Shown here piece by piece: positions 48,134-56,597 of a DNA stretch of 64,000 nucleotides; position 1 is the first letter of the stretch; each line of letters starts with the position of its first letter. Below the pieces are notes generated by a model, which saw only the letters and a list, made by a program, of their open reading frames with translations, made no database searches and had not been told where the DNA came from. Source of the DNA: Shinella sp. PSBB067 (GTDB taxonomy: Bacteria; Pseudomonadota; Alphaproteobacteria; Rhizobiales; Rhizobiaceae). Made by a program: the position numbers and the translations under genes. The stretch is from assembly GCF_016839145.1 (NCBI RefSeq), contig NZ_CP069303.1:992001-1056000 (forward strand). The letters are read 5' to 3'.

Positions 48134-49066
48134 TCAGCCCCTCAGCATCAGATCCATGTTCTGCACCGCCGCGCCCGAGGCGCCCTTGCCGAGATTGTCG
48201 AGCAGCGCGACGAGGTTGACATGCGGCGCGCCGGCGGTGCCGAAGACGTAGAGCTTCATGCGGTCCGTATCGGCAAGCTCGACGGCGTCGACGCGGGGAA
48301 GCGCGGCGCTCTCCTTGAGGTCCACCACCTCGACGATGTCCTGCCCGGCATAGTGATCGGCAAGCGCCTCGTGGATCGAGCCGAGCGAGGCGTGGCCGTC
48401 GAGGTCGGCGAGGTAGAGCGGCACCTGCACGATCATGCCCTGCGCGAACTTGCCGACGGAGGGCGCGAAGAGCGGCGCGCGGGAGAGGAGGCCATGCACC
48501 TGCATTTCCGGCACATGCTTGTGCTTGAGCGGCAGGCCGTAGAGGAAGTGCGGCGAGTCGATATGCTCGGGATGATCGGCATTCTCCATCTGCGCGATCA
48601 GCTGCTTGCCGCCGCCCGTATAGCCGGAGACCGCATTGACCGTGACCGGATAGTCCTCCGGCAGGATGCCGGCAAGGCGCAGCGGGCGGATGAGCCCGAT
48701 GGCGCCGGTCGGGTAGCAGCCGGGATTGGCGACGTAGCGGGCGCCGGCGATCTTCGCCGGCTGCGCGCGGTCCATCTCGGCAAAGCCGTAGGCCCAGTCC
48801 GGATTGACGCGGTGCGCGGTCGAGGTGTCGATGATGCGGACCTGGTTGTTGCCGGACACCATGGCCACGGCTTCCTTCGCCGCATCGTCCGGCAGGCAGA
48901 GGATCGCGACATCGGCGCTGTTCAGGAGGTCTTCGCGCAGCTGCGCATTGCGCCGCTCCGCCTCGGGAATGGAAAGCAGCTCGACATCGCTGCGGCCGGC
49001 CATGCGCGTGCGGATCTGAAGGCCCGTCGTGCCGTGTTCGCCATCGATGAAGATCTTCGGTTTCAT
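48134..49066 (-). CDS. argC: N-acetyl-gamma-glutamyl-phosphate reductase
   Basis: ArgC reduces N-acetylglutamyl phosphate to the semialdehyde in arginine synthesis, using NADPH. The 310-residue protein is the short type 2 form, starting [19 protein letters not shown], with the catalytic cysteine in [18 protein letters not shown] and the [12 protein letters not shown] segment. A frame to 49126 adds an unrelated leader. The agmatinase gene is upstream on the same strand (74 bp). Confidence 0.95.
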   Translation of the reverse strand: MKPKIFIDGEHGTTGLQIRTRMAGRSDVELLSIPEAERRNAQLREDLLNSADVAILCLPDDAAKEAVAMVSGNNQVRIIDTSTAHRVNPDWAYGFAEMDRAQPAKIAGARYVANPGCYPTGAIGLIRPLRLAGILPEDYPVTVNAVSGYTGGGKQLIAQMENADHPEHIDSPHFLYGLPLKHKHVPEMQVHGLLSRAPLFAPSVGKFAQGMIVQVPLYLADLDGHASLGSIHEALADHYAGQDIVEVVDLKESAALPRVDAVELADTDRMKLYVFGTAGAPHVNLVALLDNLGKGASGAAVQNMDLMLRG

Positions 49067-49140
49067 CTGCAATCCAATCCTGTCAAGCCGCGTTCGCCGC
49101 CGATATATCCCCTTGGTCCGTCGCATTCAATGCCGCGTCT

Positions 49141-50094
49141 TCAGCGGCGCTCCGCCAGCGTCTCGGCGTGCAGGCCCAGCATGTACATGGCGATGTTGGA
49201 GGCGGCGATGGCGGTGATGTCCGCGTGGTCATAGGCGGGCGCCACCTCGACCACGTCCGAGCCGACGATGTTCAGCGCGCCGAGCTTGCGCAGGACGGAA
49301 AGGATGCGCGCGCTCGACGGGCCGCCCGAGACGGGGGTGCCGGTGCCGGGCGCGAAGGCCGGGTCGAGGCAATCGATGTCGAAGGTGAGGTAGGTCGCCC
49401 GGTCTCCGACATGGTGGATGATCGCATCGGCGATTTCGGCGGCGCTCATTTCCTCGACGTCGTAGCCATAGAGGATGCGGATGCCGCAATCCTCCGGCGC
49501 ATGGGTGCGGATGCCGATCTGGATCGAGCTGTCGGCATCGATCAGCCCCTCGCGCACGGCGGTGCCGACGAAGGAGCCATGGTCGATCCGGCCCTTCTCG
49601 TCCGGCCAGGTATCCTGGTGGGCGTCGAACTGGACGAGGGAGAGGGGGCCGTATTTCGCCGCATGGGCGCGCAGCAGCGGCAGCGTGATGAAGTGGTCGC
49701 CGCCGAGCGTCAGCATGTAGGCGTCGGATTTCAGGATCTTCCTCGCCTCGCGCTCGATGGTCGCCGGTGTCTTCTGGTGGTTGCCGTAGTCGAGCAGGCA
49801 GTCGCCGTAGTCGATGACGGCCATGTCCTCGAAGAGGTCGCGCTCGAAGGGATATTGCGGATCGTTGTCCATGATCGCCGAGGCGCGGCGGATGGCCTGC
49901 GGCCCGAAGCGCGTGCCGGGACGGTTGGAGGTGGCGGCATCGAAGGGAATGCCCCAGACGACGGCGTCCACGTCCTTCAGCACCTTCGTGTAGCGGCGGC
50001 GCATGAAGGAGAGGATGCCCGCATGGGTCGGGTCCGAGGCCGCGCTCTTCAGCGCCTTGCCTGTGATGGCGTGGTCGATCGTCTTGTTGGCCAT
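49141..50094 (-). CDS. speB: Agmatinase
   Basis: A ureohydrolase that splits agmatine to putrescine and urea. The 317-residue protein has the metal-binding motifs GGDHFITLP, VQFDAHQDTW and LTFDIDCLDPAFAPGTGTP, with the two Mn2+ Asp/His clusters. The assignment to agmatinase over arginase or guanidinobutyrase is by overall similarity and is moderate. GGAGGG lies before the ATG 50094. argC and the ribosomal genes are on the same strand, in the order also seen in S. meliloti. Confidence 0.85.
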   Translation of the reverse strand: MANKTIDHAITGKALKSAASDPTHAGILSFMRRRYTKVLKDVDAVVWGIPFDAATSNRPGTRFGPQAIRRASAIMDNDPQYPFERDLFEDMAVIDYGDCLLDYGNHQKTPATIEREARKILKSDAYMLTLGGDHFITLPLLRAHAAKYGPLSLVQFDAHQDTWPDEKGRIDHGSFVGTAVREGLIDADSSIQIGIRTHAPEDCGIRILYGYDVEEMSAAEIADAIIHHVGDRATYLTFDIDCLDPAFAPGTGTPVSGGPSSARILSVLRKLGALNIVGSDVVEVAPAYDHADITAIAASNIAMYMLGLHAETLAERR

Positions 50095-50182
50095 GAAAGT
50101 CCCTCCGAAGTGTGGCGGGACGTTCGCCAATCGGCGCCTTCAAGGCAAGAGGACTCTGTGGATTTTTGCGTCCCTGAAAACG

Positions 50183-50210
50183 AAAAGGCCGGGGCGAACC
50201 CCGGCCTTTC
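50183..50210 (-). terminator. Terminator of the rplM-rpsI operon
   Basis: AAAGGCCGGGG (50184-50194) and CCCCGGCCTTT (50199-50209) form a perfect 11-bp stem with a CGAA loop. On the minus strand it runs into TTTTCGTTTT. Confidence 0.92.
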
Positions 50211-50234
50211 CTGAACAACAGGTCTTGCGAGCGA

Positions 50235-50711
50235 TCAACGCTTGGAGAACTGGAACGAACGGCGGGCCTTGGCCTTGCCGTACTTCTTGCGTTCGACGAC
50301 GCGCGAGTCGCGGGTCAGGAAGCCGCCCTTCTTGAGGACCGTGCGCAGGCCCGGCTCGAAGTAGGTCAGCGCCTTGGAGATGCCGTGGCGAACGGCACCG
50401 GCCTGGCCGGAAAGGCCGCCGCCGGCGACGGTCGCGTCGATGTCGAACTGGCCGTCACGGGCCGCTGCGACGATCGGCTGCTGCAGGATCATCTGCAGGA
50501 CCGGGCGGGCGAAGTAGGCTTCGAACGACTTGCCGTTGATGGTGATCTTGCCGGAACCCGGCTTGACCCATACACGGGCAACGGCGTCCTTGCGCTTGCC
50601 GGTTGCGTAGGAACGGCCCTGGGCGTCAACCTTCTTGACGTGAACCGGGGCGGAGGCAGCGGGAGCTGCGGCAGCGACGCCGAGGTCCTTGAGCGAGGAG
50701 AGGTCGGCCAT
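50235..50711 (-). CDS. rpsI: 30S ribosomal protein S9
   Basis: S9 binds the 3' major domain of 16S rRNA and its C-terminal tail touches the P-site tRNA. The 158-residue protein has the alphaproteobacterial N-terminal extension and then the core [20 protein letters not shown], with the basic tail ending [16 protein letters not shown]. It starts 2 bp after the rplM stop. Confidence 0.98.
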   Translation of the reverse strand: MADLSSLKDLGVAAAAPAASAPVHVKKVDAQGRSYATGKRKDAVARVWVKPGSGKITINGKSFEAYFARPVLQMILQQPIVAAARDGQFDIDATVAGGGLSGQAGAVRHGISKALTYFEPGLRTVLKKGGFLTRDSRVVERKKYGKAKARRSFQFSKR

Positions 50712-50713
50712 TA

Positions 50714-51178
50714 TCAGGCGCTCCTTGTGTTCTTGCTGTTCAGCTTGGCGACGTCGAGGGCGACGGGCTGCTGGGCTTCGTGCGGATGGTTGGAGCCGGC
50801 GTAGACGCGCAGGTTCTTCATCTGGCGACGGCCGAGCGGGCCGCGCGGAACCATGCGCTCGACAGCCTTCTCGAGGACGCGCTCCGGGAAGCGGCCTTCG
50901 ATGATCTGGCGAGCCGTGCGCTCCTTGATGCCGCCCGGGTAACCGGTGTGCCAGTAGTACTTCTTGTCGGAGTACTTCTTGCCGGTGAAGACGACCTTGT
51001 CGGCGTTGATGACGATGACGTTGTCGCCGTCGTCGACGTGGGGCGTGAAGGTTGCCTTGTGCTTGCCGCGCAGGCGGTTAGCGATGAGGGTAGCGAGGCG
51101 ACCGACAACGAGGCCTTCGGCGTCGATGAGGATCCACTTCTTCTCTACCTCGGCGGGCTTCTGTACGAAGGTTGCCAT
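50714..51178 (-). CDS. rplM: 50S ribosomal protein L13
   Basis: L13 is an early assembly protein of the large subunit. The 154-residue protein shows [39 protein letters not shown] and [20 protein letters not shown]. The ATG at 51178 starts the conserved domain; the frame to 51262 is leader. It is the first gene of the rplM-rpsI operon. Confidence 0.98.
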   Translation of the reverse strand: MATFVQKPAEVEKKWILIDAEGLVVGRLATLIANRLRGKHKATFTPHVDDGDNVIVINADKVVFTGKKYSDKKYYWHTGYPGGIKERTARQIIEGRFPERVLEKAVERMVPRGPLGRRQMKNLRVYAGSNHPHEAQQPVALDVAKLNSKNTRSA

Positions 51179-51301
51179 GGGAGGTGCTCTTTCTTTGAGA
51201 TCCCGAGGCCTTGCGGCGACGGGCGTTTCTTGTTGCTTGGTTTGGCCCCTTGCGGATGCCAAAAATCGAACGCGGCCCGTGGGGACCGCGATCTGGAGTG
51301 G

Positions 51302-51330
51302 CTTATAAGCGAGAGCCGATTGGACGTCAA
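51302..51330 (-). promoter_or_regulatory. sigma70 promoter of rplM-rpsI
   Basis: On the minus strand TTGACG (51330-51325) and TATAAG (51307-51302) are separated by exactly 17 bp, close to the rhizobial housekeeping consensus. The transcript would start about 115 bp before the rplM ATG. Confidence 0.75.
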
Positions 51331-51407
51331 GAGACGTTATCCGGGCGACGCCAGAGATATTATAATGAAAACAATGCCTTACTTATGAGGTATATAGATA
51401 CCACAAA

Positions 51408-51839
51408 TTATCGCGGCGGAATCGAATAGGTGGCGGTGGCATGGGCCACCAGATCGTCGGCGTCCTCGTCGAAAATCGATGCTTCCATCACCGCCAGCCG
51501 CTTGCCGAGCTTGAGAAGCCGGCAGGTGCAGGTGAGGGGGCCGGGCTTCGGTTTGCGCAGGAAGTTGATGTTGAGATTGGTGGTGACCGCGAGCGCCACC
51601 GGGCCGATATGGGCGAGCACGGCGCAATAGGCGCCGACATCGGCAAGCGCGAAGAGCGTGGGGCCGGAGACGGTTCCGCCGGGGCGAAGATGGCGCTCGT
51701 TCGGCATGAGGCGCATGACGACCGAGCCGGGGGAGACGTCCACCACCTCGAACACCTTGCCGTCCGTGTGAAGCTGCGGAAAATCGGTTTCAAGGAAGCG
51801 GTTCAGCGCCTCGGGATCCATGACGGGCGTCAATTCCAT
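51408..51839 (-). CDS. PaaI family hot-dog thioesterase
   Basis: A 143-residue hot-dog-fold protein of the PaaI/4HBT group. The active-site region is RPGGTVSGPTLFALADVGAY, where Gly-Gly-Thr and Asp are the typical residues. It would hydrolyse an acyl-CoA thioester of unknown type. It is divergent from an enoyl-CoA-hydratase-like gene, which may be related functionally. GGAGA is upstream of the ATG 51839. Confidence 0.88.
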   Translation of the reverse strand: MELTPVMDPEALNRFLETDFPQLHTDGKVFEVVDVSPGSVVMRLMPNERHLRPGGTVSGPTLFALADVGAYCAVLAHIGPVALAVTTNLNINFLRKPKPGPLTCTCRLLKLGKRLAVMEASIFDEDADDLVAHATATYSIPPR

Positions 51840-51975
51840 GGCATTCGTCTCCTGTCGCCTGCTTTGAAGACCGATTTTCCGGCCGCTGCAAGCCCTCTCA
51901 AAGTCTATGTGCGCGCGCTTGAAACCGGCTGCCGCGCGGCGTAGGACCGGAGGCGGAAACATGAAGGAGGCGATC

Positions 51976-52797
51976 ATGGCGGATGTGGTGTCGTTCAGGA
52001 AAGAGGAGCCGGCGGGCCTGGTGCGCGTCGAGCGCGCGGAGCCCGTTCTTCGGATCACGCTCAGCAATCCGCCTGCCAATGCCCTGTCCATCGCCGTCAT
52101 GGAAGCGCTCGGCGCGGCGCTGGATGCCGTTGCCGCCGATGACGCCATCCGCGTCGTCGTGCTCGCCTCGACGGGAAAGGTCTTTTCCGCCGGCCACGAT
52201 CTCAAGGAGATGACCGCCCGCCGCGAGGATGCCGACGGTGGCCGCGCCTTCTTCGAGAAGACCATGCGCATGGCGGCGGACATCATGCTGAAGATCGCCG
52301 CGCTGCCGCAGCCGGTCGTCGCGGAGATCGACGGGCTCGCGACGGCGGCCGGCTGCCAGCTCGTTGCGAGCTGCGACCTTGCCATCTGCACAGACACCTC
52401 CACCTTCTGCACGCCGGGCGTCAATATCGGCCTTTTCTGCTCGACGCCGATGGTCGCCGTCACCCGCGCCGCCCATCCCAAGCAGGCGATGGAGATGCTG
52501 CTGACCGGCGAGACGATCGACGCCTCCACCGCCAAGGATTTCGGCCTCGTCAACCGCATCGTGCCGCAGCAGTATCTCCGCCAGGTCGTTGACAAATACG
52601 CCGCCGTCATCGCCTCCAAGTCACCGCAGTCGCTGCGCATCGGCAAGGCCGCCTTCCGCGCGCAAGCCGGATTGCCGGTGGCGGAAGCCTATGACGTCGC
52701 GGTGGCGGCGATGGTCGACAACATGCTCGCGGATGACGCGAAGGAGGGCATCGGCGCCTTCCTCGGCAAGCGCATGCCGGAGTGGGATCGCAGCTAG
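51976..52797 (+). CDS. Enoyl-CoA hydratase/isomerase family (ECHDC3-like) protein
   Basis: A 273-residue crotonase-fold protein. Its oxyanion-hole segments are VFSAGHDLKEMTAR and EIDGLATAAGCQLVASCDLA. The GHDLKEM type resembles the ECHDC3 group. The usual catalytic Glu pair is not obvious, so the reaction is uncertain. ATG 51976 with AAGGAGG 5 bp upstream is clearly the start over ATG 51961. It ends 2 bp before the convergent EamA stop. Confidence 0.88.
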   Translation: MADVVSFRKEEPAGLVRVERAEPVLRITLSNPPANALSIAVMEALGAALDAVAADDAIRVVVLASTGKVFSAGHDLKEMTARREDADGGRAFFEKTMRMAADIMLKIAALPQPVVAEIDGLATAAGCQLVASCDLAICTDTSTFCTPGVNIGLFCSTPMVAVTRAAHPKQAMEMLLTGETIDASTAKDFGLVNRIVPQQYLRQVVDKYAAVIASKSPQSLRIGKAAFRAQAGLPVAEAYDVAVAAMVDNMLADDAKEGIGAFLGKRMPEWDRS

Positions 52798-52799
52798 CC

Positions 52800-53636
52800 T
52801 CAAGCCAGCTTGAGCACCAGCACGCCCGCCGCGATCACGCCGCCCGCGACGTAGCGCCAGACGCTTGCCTTCTCCTTGAGGATGAAGACGGAGATGAGGA
52901 GGGCGAAGAGGATGGCGGTTTCGCGCAGCGCCGCCACGGTGGCGACGGGCGCCCTGGTCATCGCCCAGAGGGCCAGGCCGTAGGAGGCGATGGAGCCGCC
53001 GCCGCCGAGAAGCCCGCGCGCCCAGTTGCGCCGCACATGCTTCCAGACCGGCGCGGCGCCCCGCTTGCGGATCGCCCAGGCAAACAGCAGGACGGGCGGC
53101 AGCAGGGACATCCAGAGCGTGTAGGAAATGGCGTTGCCGGAGACGCGAGCGCCGGCACCGTCGACGAAGGTGTAGGTGGCGATGACGGCCGCATTGGCGA
53201 GCGCGTAGCCGATGGCGCGGCGGCTGCCGTGGCGCGATTCGAAGGCGAGCGTGAGCACGCCCGCCGAGATGACCAGCACGCCGGCCATGGCGACCGGCGT
53301 CAGGTGCTCGCCGAGCACGAGGCCGCTGGTCGTGGCGACCAGCAGGGGAGCGGCCCCGCGCATCAGCGGATAGACGAGGCCGATGTCGCCCGCCCGGTAG
53401 GCCGCGGCCACGAGCTGGAAATAGGCGAATTGCAGGACGGCCGAGATCAGGATGAACGGCCAGGCCTCCGGTTGCGGCAGCGGCACCAGCGGCAGGAAGG
53501 CAAGCCCCACAATGCCGCCGCCGAGCGAAACCATCGAGGCGTCGAGCGACTTGTCCGTGCCGGATTTGACGAGCGCATTCCAGGTCGCGTGCAGGGCCGC
53601 GCCGAACAGCACGAGAAAGAGAACGTCTAGCGGCAA
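52800..53636 (-). CDS. EamA/DMT family transporter
   Basis: A 278-residue membrane protein with about ten helices in two EamA repeats (RGAAPLLVATTSGLVLGEHL and LRETAILFALLISVFILKEK carry the repeat ends). Its substrate is not predictable. The start appears to be TTG at 53636 with GAGG 7 bp upstream; GTG at 53612 is an alternative that would trim the first helix. Confidence 0.85.
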   Translation of the reverse strand: MPLDVLFLVLFGAALHATWNALVKSGTDKSLDASMVSLGGGIVGLAFLPLVPLPQPEAWPFILISAVLQFAYFQLVAAAYRAGDIGLVYPLMRGAAPLLVATTSGLVLGEHLTPVAMAGVLVISAGVLTLAFESRHGSRRAIGYALANAAVIATYTFVDGAGARVSGNAISYTLWMSLLPPVLLFAWAIRKRGAAPVWKHVRRNWARGLLGGGGSIASYGLALWAMTRAPVATVAALRETAILFALLISVFILKEKASVWRYVAGGVIAAGVLVLKLA

Positions 53637-53883
53637 TCTGGGACCTCGAAGGGGCGGACATGCGAGGAGGGGAGAGCCCTTTCATCTGCGCAAAAGAGGC
53701 GATTTGCAATCGGCAATTTCCGGAATGCGCTACGCCGGTGCCCGAAATCCGCAAAACCTGTGCCGTATCGGCACGCAGCCTTCCGCCGGACGCCCAAAGG
53801 CGCGACCGGCTTCTTTACGGTTTCGCCCTAGAATAGGGCCGGGACGACGGGAGAAACGGTTGCGAACGCCGGAGGAGGGCGCG

Positions 53884-54321
53884 ATGAACCACGATCACTA
53901 TCCCGAGAGCTACATCCGCGACATCCTGAAATCCGTGCGCACGATCGCCGTGCTCGGCGCCTCGCCGAACGATGCGCGTCCGAGCCATGGCGTGATGGGC
54001 TTCCTGCTCGGCAAGGGCTATCGCGTCATTCCGGTCAATCCGGGCCATGCCTGCAAGACCATTCTCGGCCAGACCGTCCATGCCCGCCTCGCCGACATCC
54101 CCGAACCGGTCGACATGGTCGACGTCTTCCGCGCGGCCAACCAGCTTCATGCCGTGGTCGACGAGGTGCTGGTGCTTCGTCCCTTGCCCTCGGTGCTGTG
54201 GGGCCAGTTCACCGTGCGCGACGACGCGGCCGCCGCCCGGGCGGAGGCGGCCGGCATCAGGGTCGTCATGGACCGCTGCCCCGTCACCGAATATCCGGTG
54301 CTGATGCTCAGGGCGTCTTGA
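53884..54321 (+). CDS. CoA-binding protein (CoA_binding_2), first of a tandem pair
   Basis: A 145-residue single-domain Rossmann protein of the CoA-binding YccU group. Conserved segments are RTIAVLGASPNDARPSHGVM, GYRVIPVNPGH, DMVDVFRAANQL and RVVMDRCPVTEY, with the Cys typical of the family. The function is unknown; CoA or acyl-CoA binding is inferred. CGGAGGAGG lies before the ATG. The second copy starts 61 bp after its stop. Confidence 0.9.
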   Translation: MNHDHYPESYIRDILKSVRTIAVLGASPNDARPSHGVMGFLLGKGYRVIPVNPGHACKTILGQTVHARLADIPEPVDMVDVFRAANQLHAVVDEVLVLRPLPSVLWGQFTVRDDAAAARAEAAGIRVVMDRCPVTEYPVLMLRAS

Positions 54322-54382
54322 CCCCGCGATATTGACTTCACGTTGCGTTACCCCAATTCTCCACGCAGAAACGGGAAGCGCC

Positions 54383-54811
54383 ATGAATCACGATACCTAT
54401 CCGGACTATTACATCGCCGACATCCTGCGCTCGACCAGGGTGATCGCGCTCGTCGGCGCGTCGCCCAATCCGGAGCGCCCGAGCTACCGGGTCATGGCCT
54501 TCCTGCTGCGCAAGGGGTATCGCGTCATCCCGGTCAATCCCGGCCAGGCCGGCAAGGAGATCCTCGGCCAGCCGGTCGTCGCCCGCCTTGCCGACATCGT
54601 CGAGCCGATCGACATGGTGGACGTCTTCCGCGCGGCCGATGCGTTGCCCTCGGTCGTGGAAGAGGTGCTGGCGCTCTCCCCGCTGCCGAAGGCGATCTGG
54701 GGCCAGCTCTCGGTGCGCCACGACGAGGCTGCTGCGGCGGCGGAGGCCGCGGGCATCAAGGTGGTGATGGATCGCTGCCCGGCAATCGAATATCCGCGCC
54801 TCGTGGCCTGA
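54383..54811 (+). CDS. CoA-binding protein (CoA_binding_2), second of a tandem pair
   Basis: A 142-residue paralogue of the preceding gene, sharing the same domain layout: RVIALVGASPNPERPSYRVM, GYRVIPVNPGQ, DMVDVFRAADAL and KVVMDRCPAIEY. Identity by eye is well over half, clearly a tandem duplication. Starts match (MNHDHYPE and MNHDTYPD). Functions are unknown. Confidence 0.9.
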   Translation: MNHDTYPDYYIADILRSTRVIALVGASPNPERPSYRVMAFLLRKGYRVIPVNPGQAGKEILGQPVVARLADIVEPIDMVDVFRAADALPSVVEEVLALSPLPKAIWGQLSVRHDEAAAAAEAAGIKVVMDRCPAIEYPRLVA

Positions 54812-54853
54812 AGTTTCCTTTGCGCATCCGCGCCTTTGCCGGAAAATCTTTCT

Positions 54854-54880
54854 TTGACCGGGCTTTAACTCTCTGAAATA
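54854..54880 (+). promoter_or_regulatory. Possible sigma70 promoter of the sulfhydrylase gene
   Basis: TTGACC (54854-54859) with GAAATA 15 bp later. The -10 fit is weak. The rest of the leader has no SAM-II riboswitch I could recognise. Confidence 0.3.
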
Positions 54881-54912
54881 GTCGCGCCGACTTTAGCCAG
54901 GGAGGCCGTTTC

Positions 54913-56196
54913 ATGACCAAGAACAAGCCCGGATTTTCCACGCTCGCCGTCCATGCCGGCGCCCAGCCGGACCCGACCACCGGCGCGCGCGCGACGCCGA
55001 TCTACCAGACCACCAGCTTCGTCTTCAACGATGCGGACCACGCCGCCTCGCTCTTCGGCCTCCAGGCCTTCGGCAACATCTACACCCGCATCATGAACCC
55101 GACGCAGGCCGTGCTCGAAGAGCGCGTCGCCGCGCTCGAAGGCGGCACGGCCGCGCTCGCCGTCGCCTCCGGCCATGCGGCCCAGCTCCTCATCTTCCAC
55201 ACGATCATGCGCCCCGGCGATAATTTCATCGCCGCGCGCCGGCTCTACGGCGGCTCGATCAACCAGTTCGGCCATGCCTTCAAGTCGTTCGACTGGCATG
55301 TGCGCTGGGCCGACACGGGCGATCTGTCGAGTTTCGAAAGCCAGATCGACGACAAGACCAAGGCGATCTTCATCGAGAGCCTCGCCAATCCCGGCGGCAC
55401 CTTCGTCGACATCGCCGGCATCGCCGAGATCGCCCACCGCCACGGCCTGCCGCTCATCGTCGACAACACGATGGCGACGCCCTACCTGGTGCGCCCGCTG
55501 GAGCACGGCGCCGACATCGTCGTCCACTCGCTGACCAAGTTCATGGGCGGCCACGGCAATTCCATGGGCGGCGTCATCGTCGACGGCGGCACCTTCGACT
55601 GGTCGGCCTCCGGCAAGTACCCGGCGCTCTCCGAGCCCCGCCCGGAATATGCCGGCCTGGTGCTGCACGCCACCTTCGGCAACTTCGCCTTCGCCATCGC
55701 CTGCCGCGTGATCGGCCTGCGCGACTTCGGCCCGGCCATCTCGCCCTTCAACGCCTTCCAGATCCTGACCGGCATCGAGACGCTGCCACTGCGCATGCAG
55801 CGCCATTGCGACAACGCGCTTGCCGTCGCAAGGTGGCTGAAGGGCAATGACAAGGTCGCCTGGGTCAATTATGCGGGCCTCGACGACGACCCGAACCATG
55901 CCCTCCAGCAGCGCTATTCGCCGAAGGGCGCGGGCGCCGTCTTCACCTTCGGCCTGAAGGGCGGCTACGAGGCCGGCAAGCGCTTCGTCGAAGGGCTGGA
56001 GATGCTGTCGCACCTTGCCAATATCGGCGACACGCGCTCGCTGGTCATCCATCCGGCCTCCACCACCCACCGCCAGCTCAGCGAGGAGCAGCAGGTCGCC
56101 GCCGGTGCCGGTCCCGACGTGGTGCGCCTGTCCATCGGCATCGAGGATGCCGCGGACATCATCGCCGATATCGAACAGGCCCTCGCCAAGGCCTGA
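54913..56196 (+). CDS. O-acetylhomoserine sulfhydrylase (MetY-type)
   Basis: A 427-residue PLP enzyme of the Cys/Met metabolism family that makes homocysteine from O-acetyl- or O-succinylhomoserine and sulfide. It has TTSFVFNDADHAASLFG, the GYxRxxNPT-like YTRIMNPTQAVLEERVAALE, and the PLP lysine in HSLTKFMGGHGNSMGG. The length over 420 favours the MetY (acetyl) group over MetZ (about 390-400), but both labels are used in rhizobia. AGGGAGG precedes the ATG, and a strong terminator follows. Confidence 0.9.
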   Translation: MTKNKPGFSTLAVHAGAQPDPTTGARATPIYQTTSFVFNDADHAASLFGLQAFGNIYTRIMNPTQAVLEERVAALEGGTAALAVASGHAAQLLIFHTIMRPGDNFIAARRLYGGSINQFGHAFKSFDWHVRWADTGDLSSFESQIDDKTKAIFIESLANPGGTFVDIAGIAEIAHRHGLPLIVDNTMATPYLVRPLEHGADIVVHSLTKFMGGHGNSMGGVIVDGGTFDWSASGKYPALSEPRPEYAGLVLHATFGNFAFAIACRVIGLRDFGPAISPFNAFQILTGIETLPLRMQRHCDNALAVARWLKGNDKVAWVNYAGLDDDPNHALQQRYSPKGAGAVFTFGLKGGYEAGKRFVEGLEMLSHLANIGDTRSLVIHPASTTHRQLSEEQQVAAGAGPDVVRLSIGIEDAADIIADIEQALAKA

Positions 56197-56204
56197 TGCC
56201 GGCC

Positions 56205-56230
56205 GGGCGGTCCTTGCGGGCCGCCCTTTT
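56205..56230 (+). terminator. Terminator after the sulfhydrylase gene
   Basis: GGGCGGTCC (56205-56213) pairs with GGGCCGCCC (56218-56226, one T-G pair), loop TTGC, followed by TTTT. Confidence 0.85.
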
Positions 56231-56252
56231 CTTGTCAGCGGGTGGACAAAGC

Positions 56253-56597
56253 ATGAGCAAGGCGCAACGTTTCGACACGTCCGGCATCGAAGCCGAGGAG
56301 GGCCGCCCGGCAGCCGACCGGCTGATCTCGGGCGATCCTGTCTTCACGAGCTGGAACATCGAGGAGGCCGAGGGCGGTATCTATTCGGGCATCTGGCAGT
56401 CGACGCCCGGCAAGTGGCGCATCCGCTACGACGAGTGGGAGTACTTCCACATCCTCCAAGGCCACTCGATCGTGACGTCAGACGACGGCGAGGTCTTCGA
56501 CCTCAGGCCCGGCAACCGCCTGATCCTCAGGCCGGGCTTCAACGGAACCTGGGAAGTCGTTGAAACGACTCGCAAGGATTACGTCATCCGGCTGTAG
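56253..56597 (+). CDS. Cupin domain-containing protein (DUF861-type)
   Basis: A 114-residue single cupin of the Cupin_3/DUF861 group. The motifs are ESGIYSGIWQSTPGKWRIRY-like (here EGGIYSGIWQ), EYFHILQGHSIVTSDDGEVF and RLILRPGFNGTWEVVETTRK. Related proteins include ureidoglycine-hydrolase-like cupins, but the role here is unknown. The ATG at 56253 lies 23 bp after the previous terminator. Its stop abuts the P450 stop with no gap. Confidence 0.82.
   Translation: MSKAQRFDTSGIEAEEGRPAADRLISGDPVFTSWNIEEAEGGIYSGIWQSTPGKWRIRYDEWEYFHILQGHSIVTSDDGEVFDLRPGNRLILRPGFNGTWEVVETTRKDYVIRL

Noticed and set aside
54812..54912. SAM-II or related riboswitch before the sulfhydrylase gene
   Set aside because: The leader is only about 100 bp and I could not find the conserved SAM-II pseudoknot bases or a comparable aptamer.
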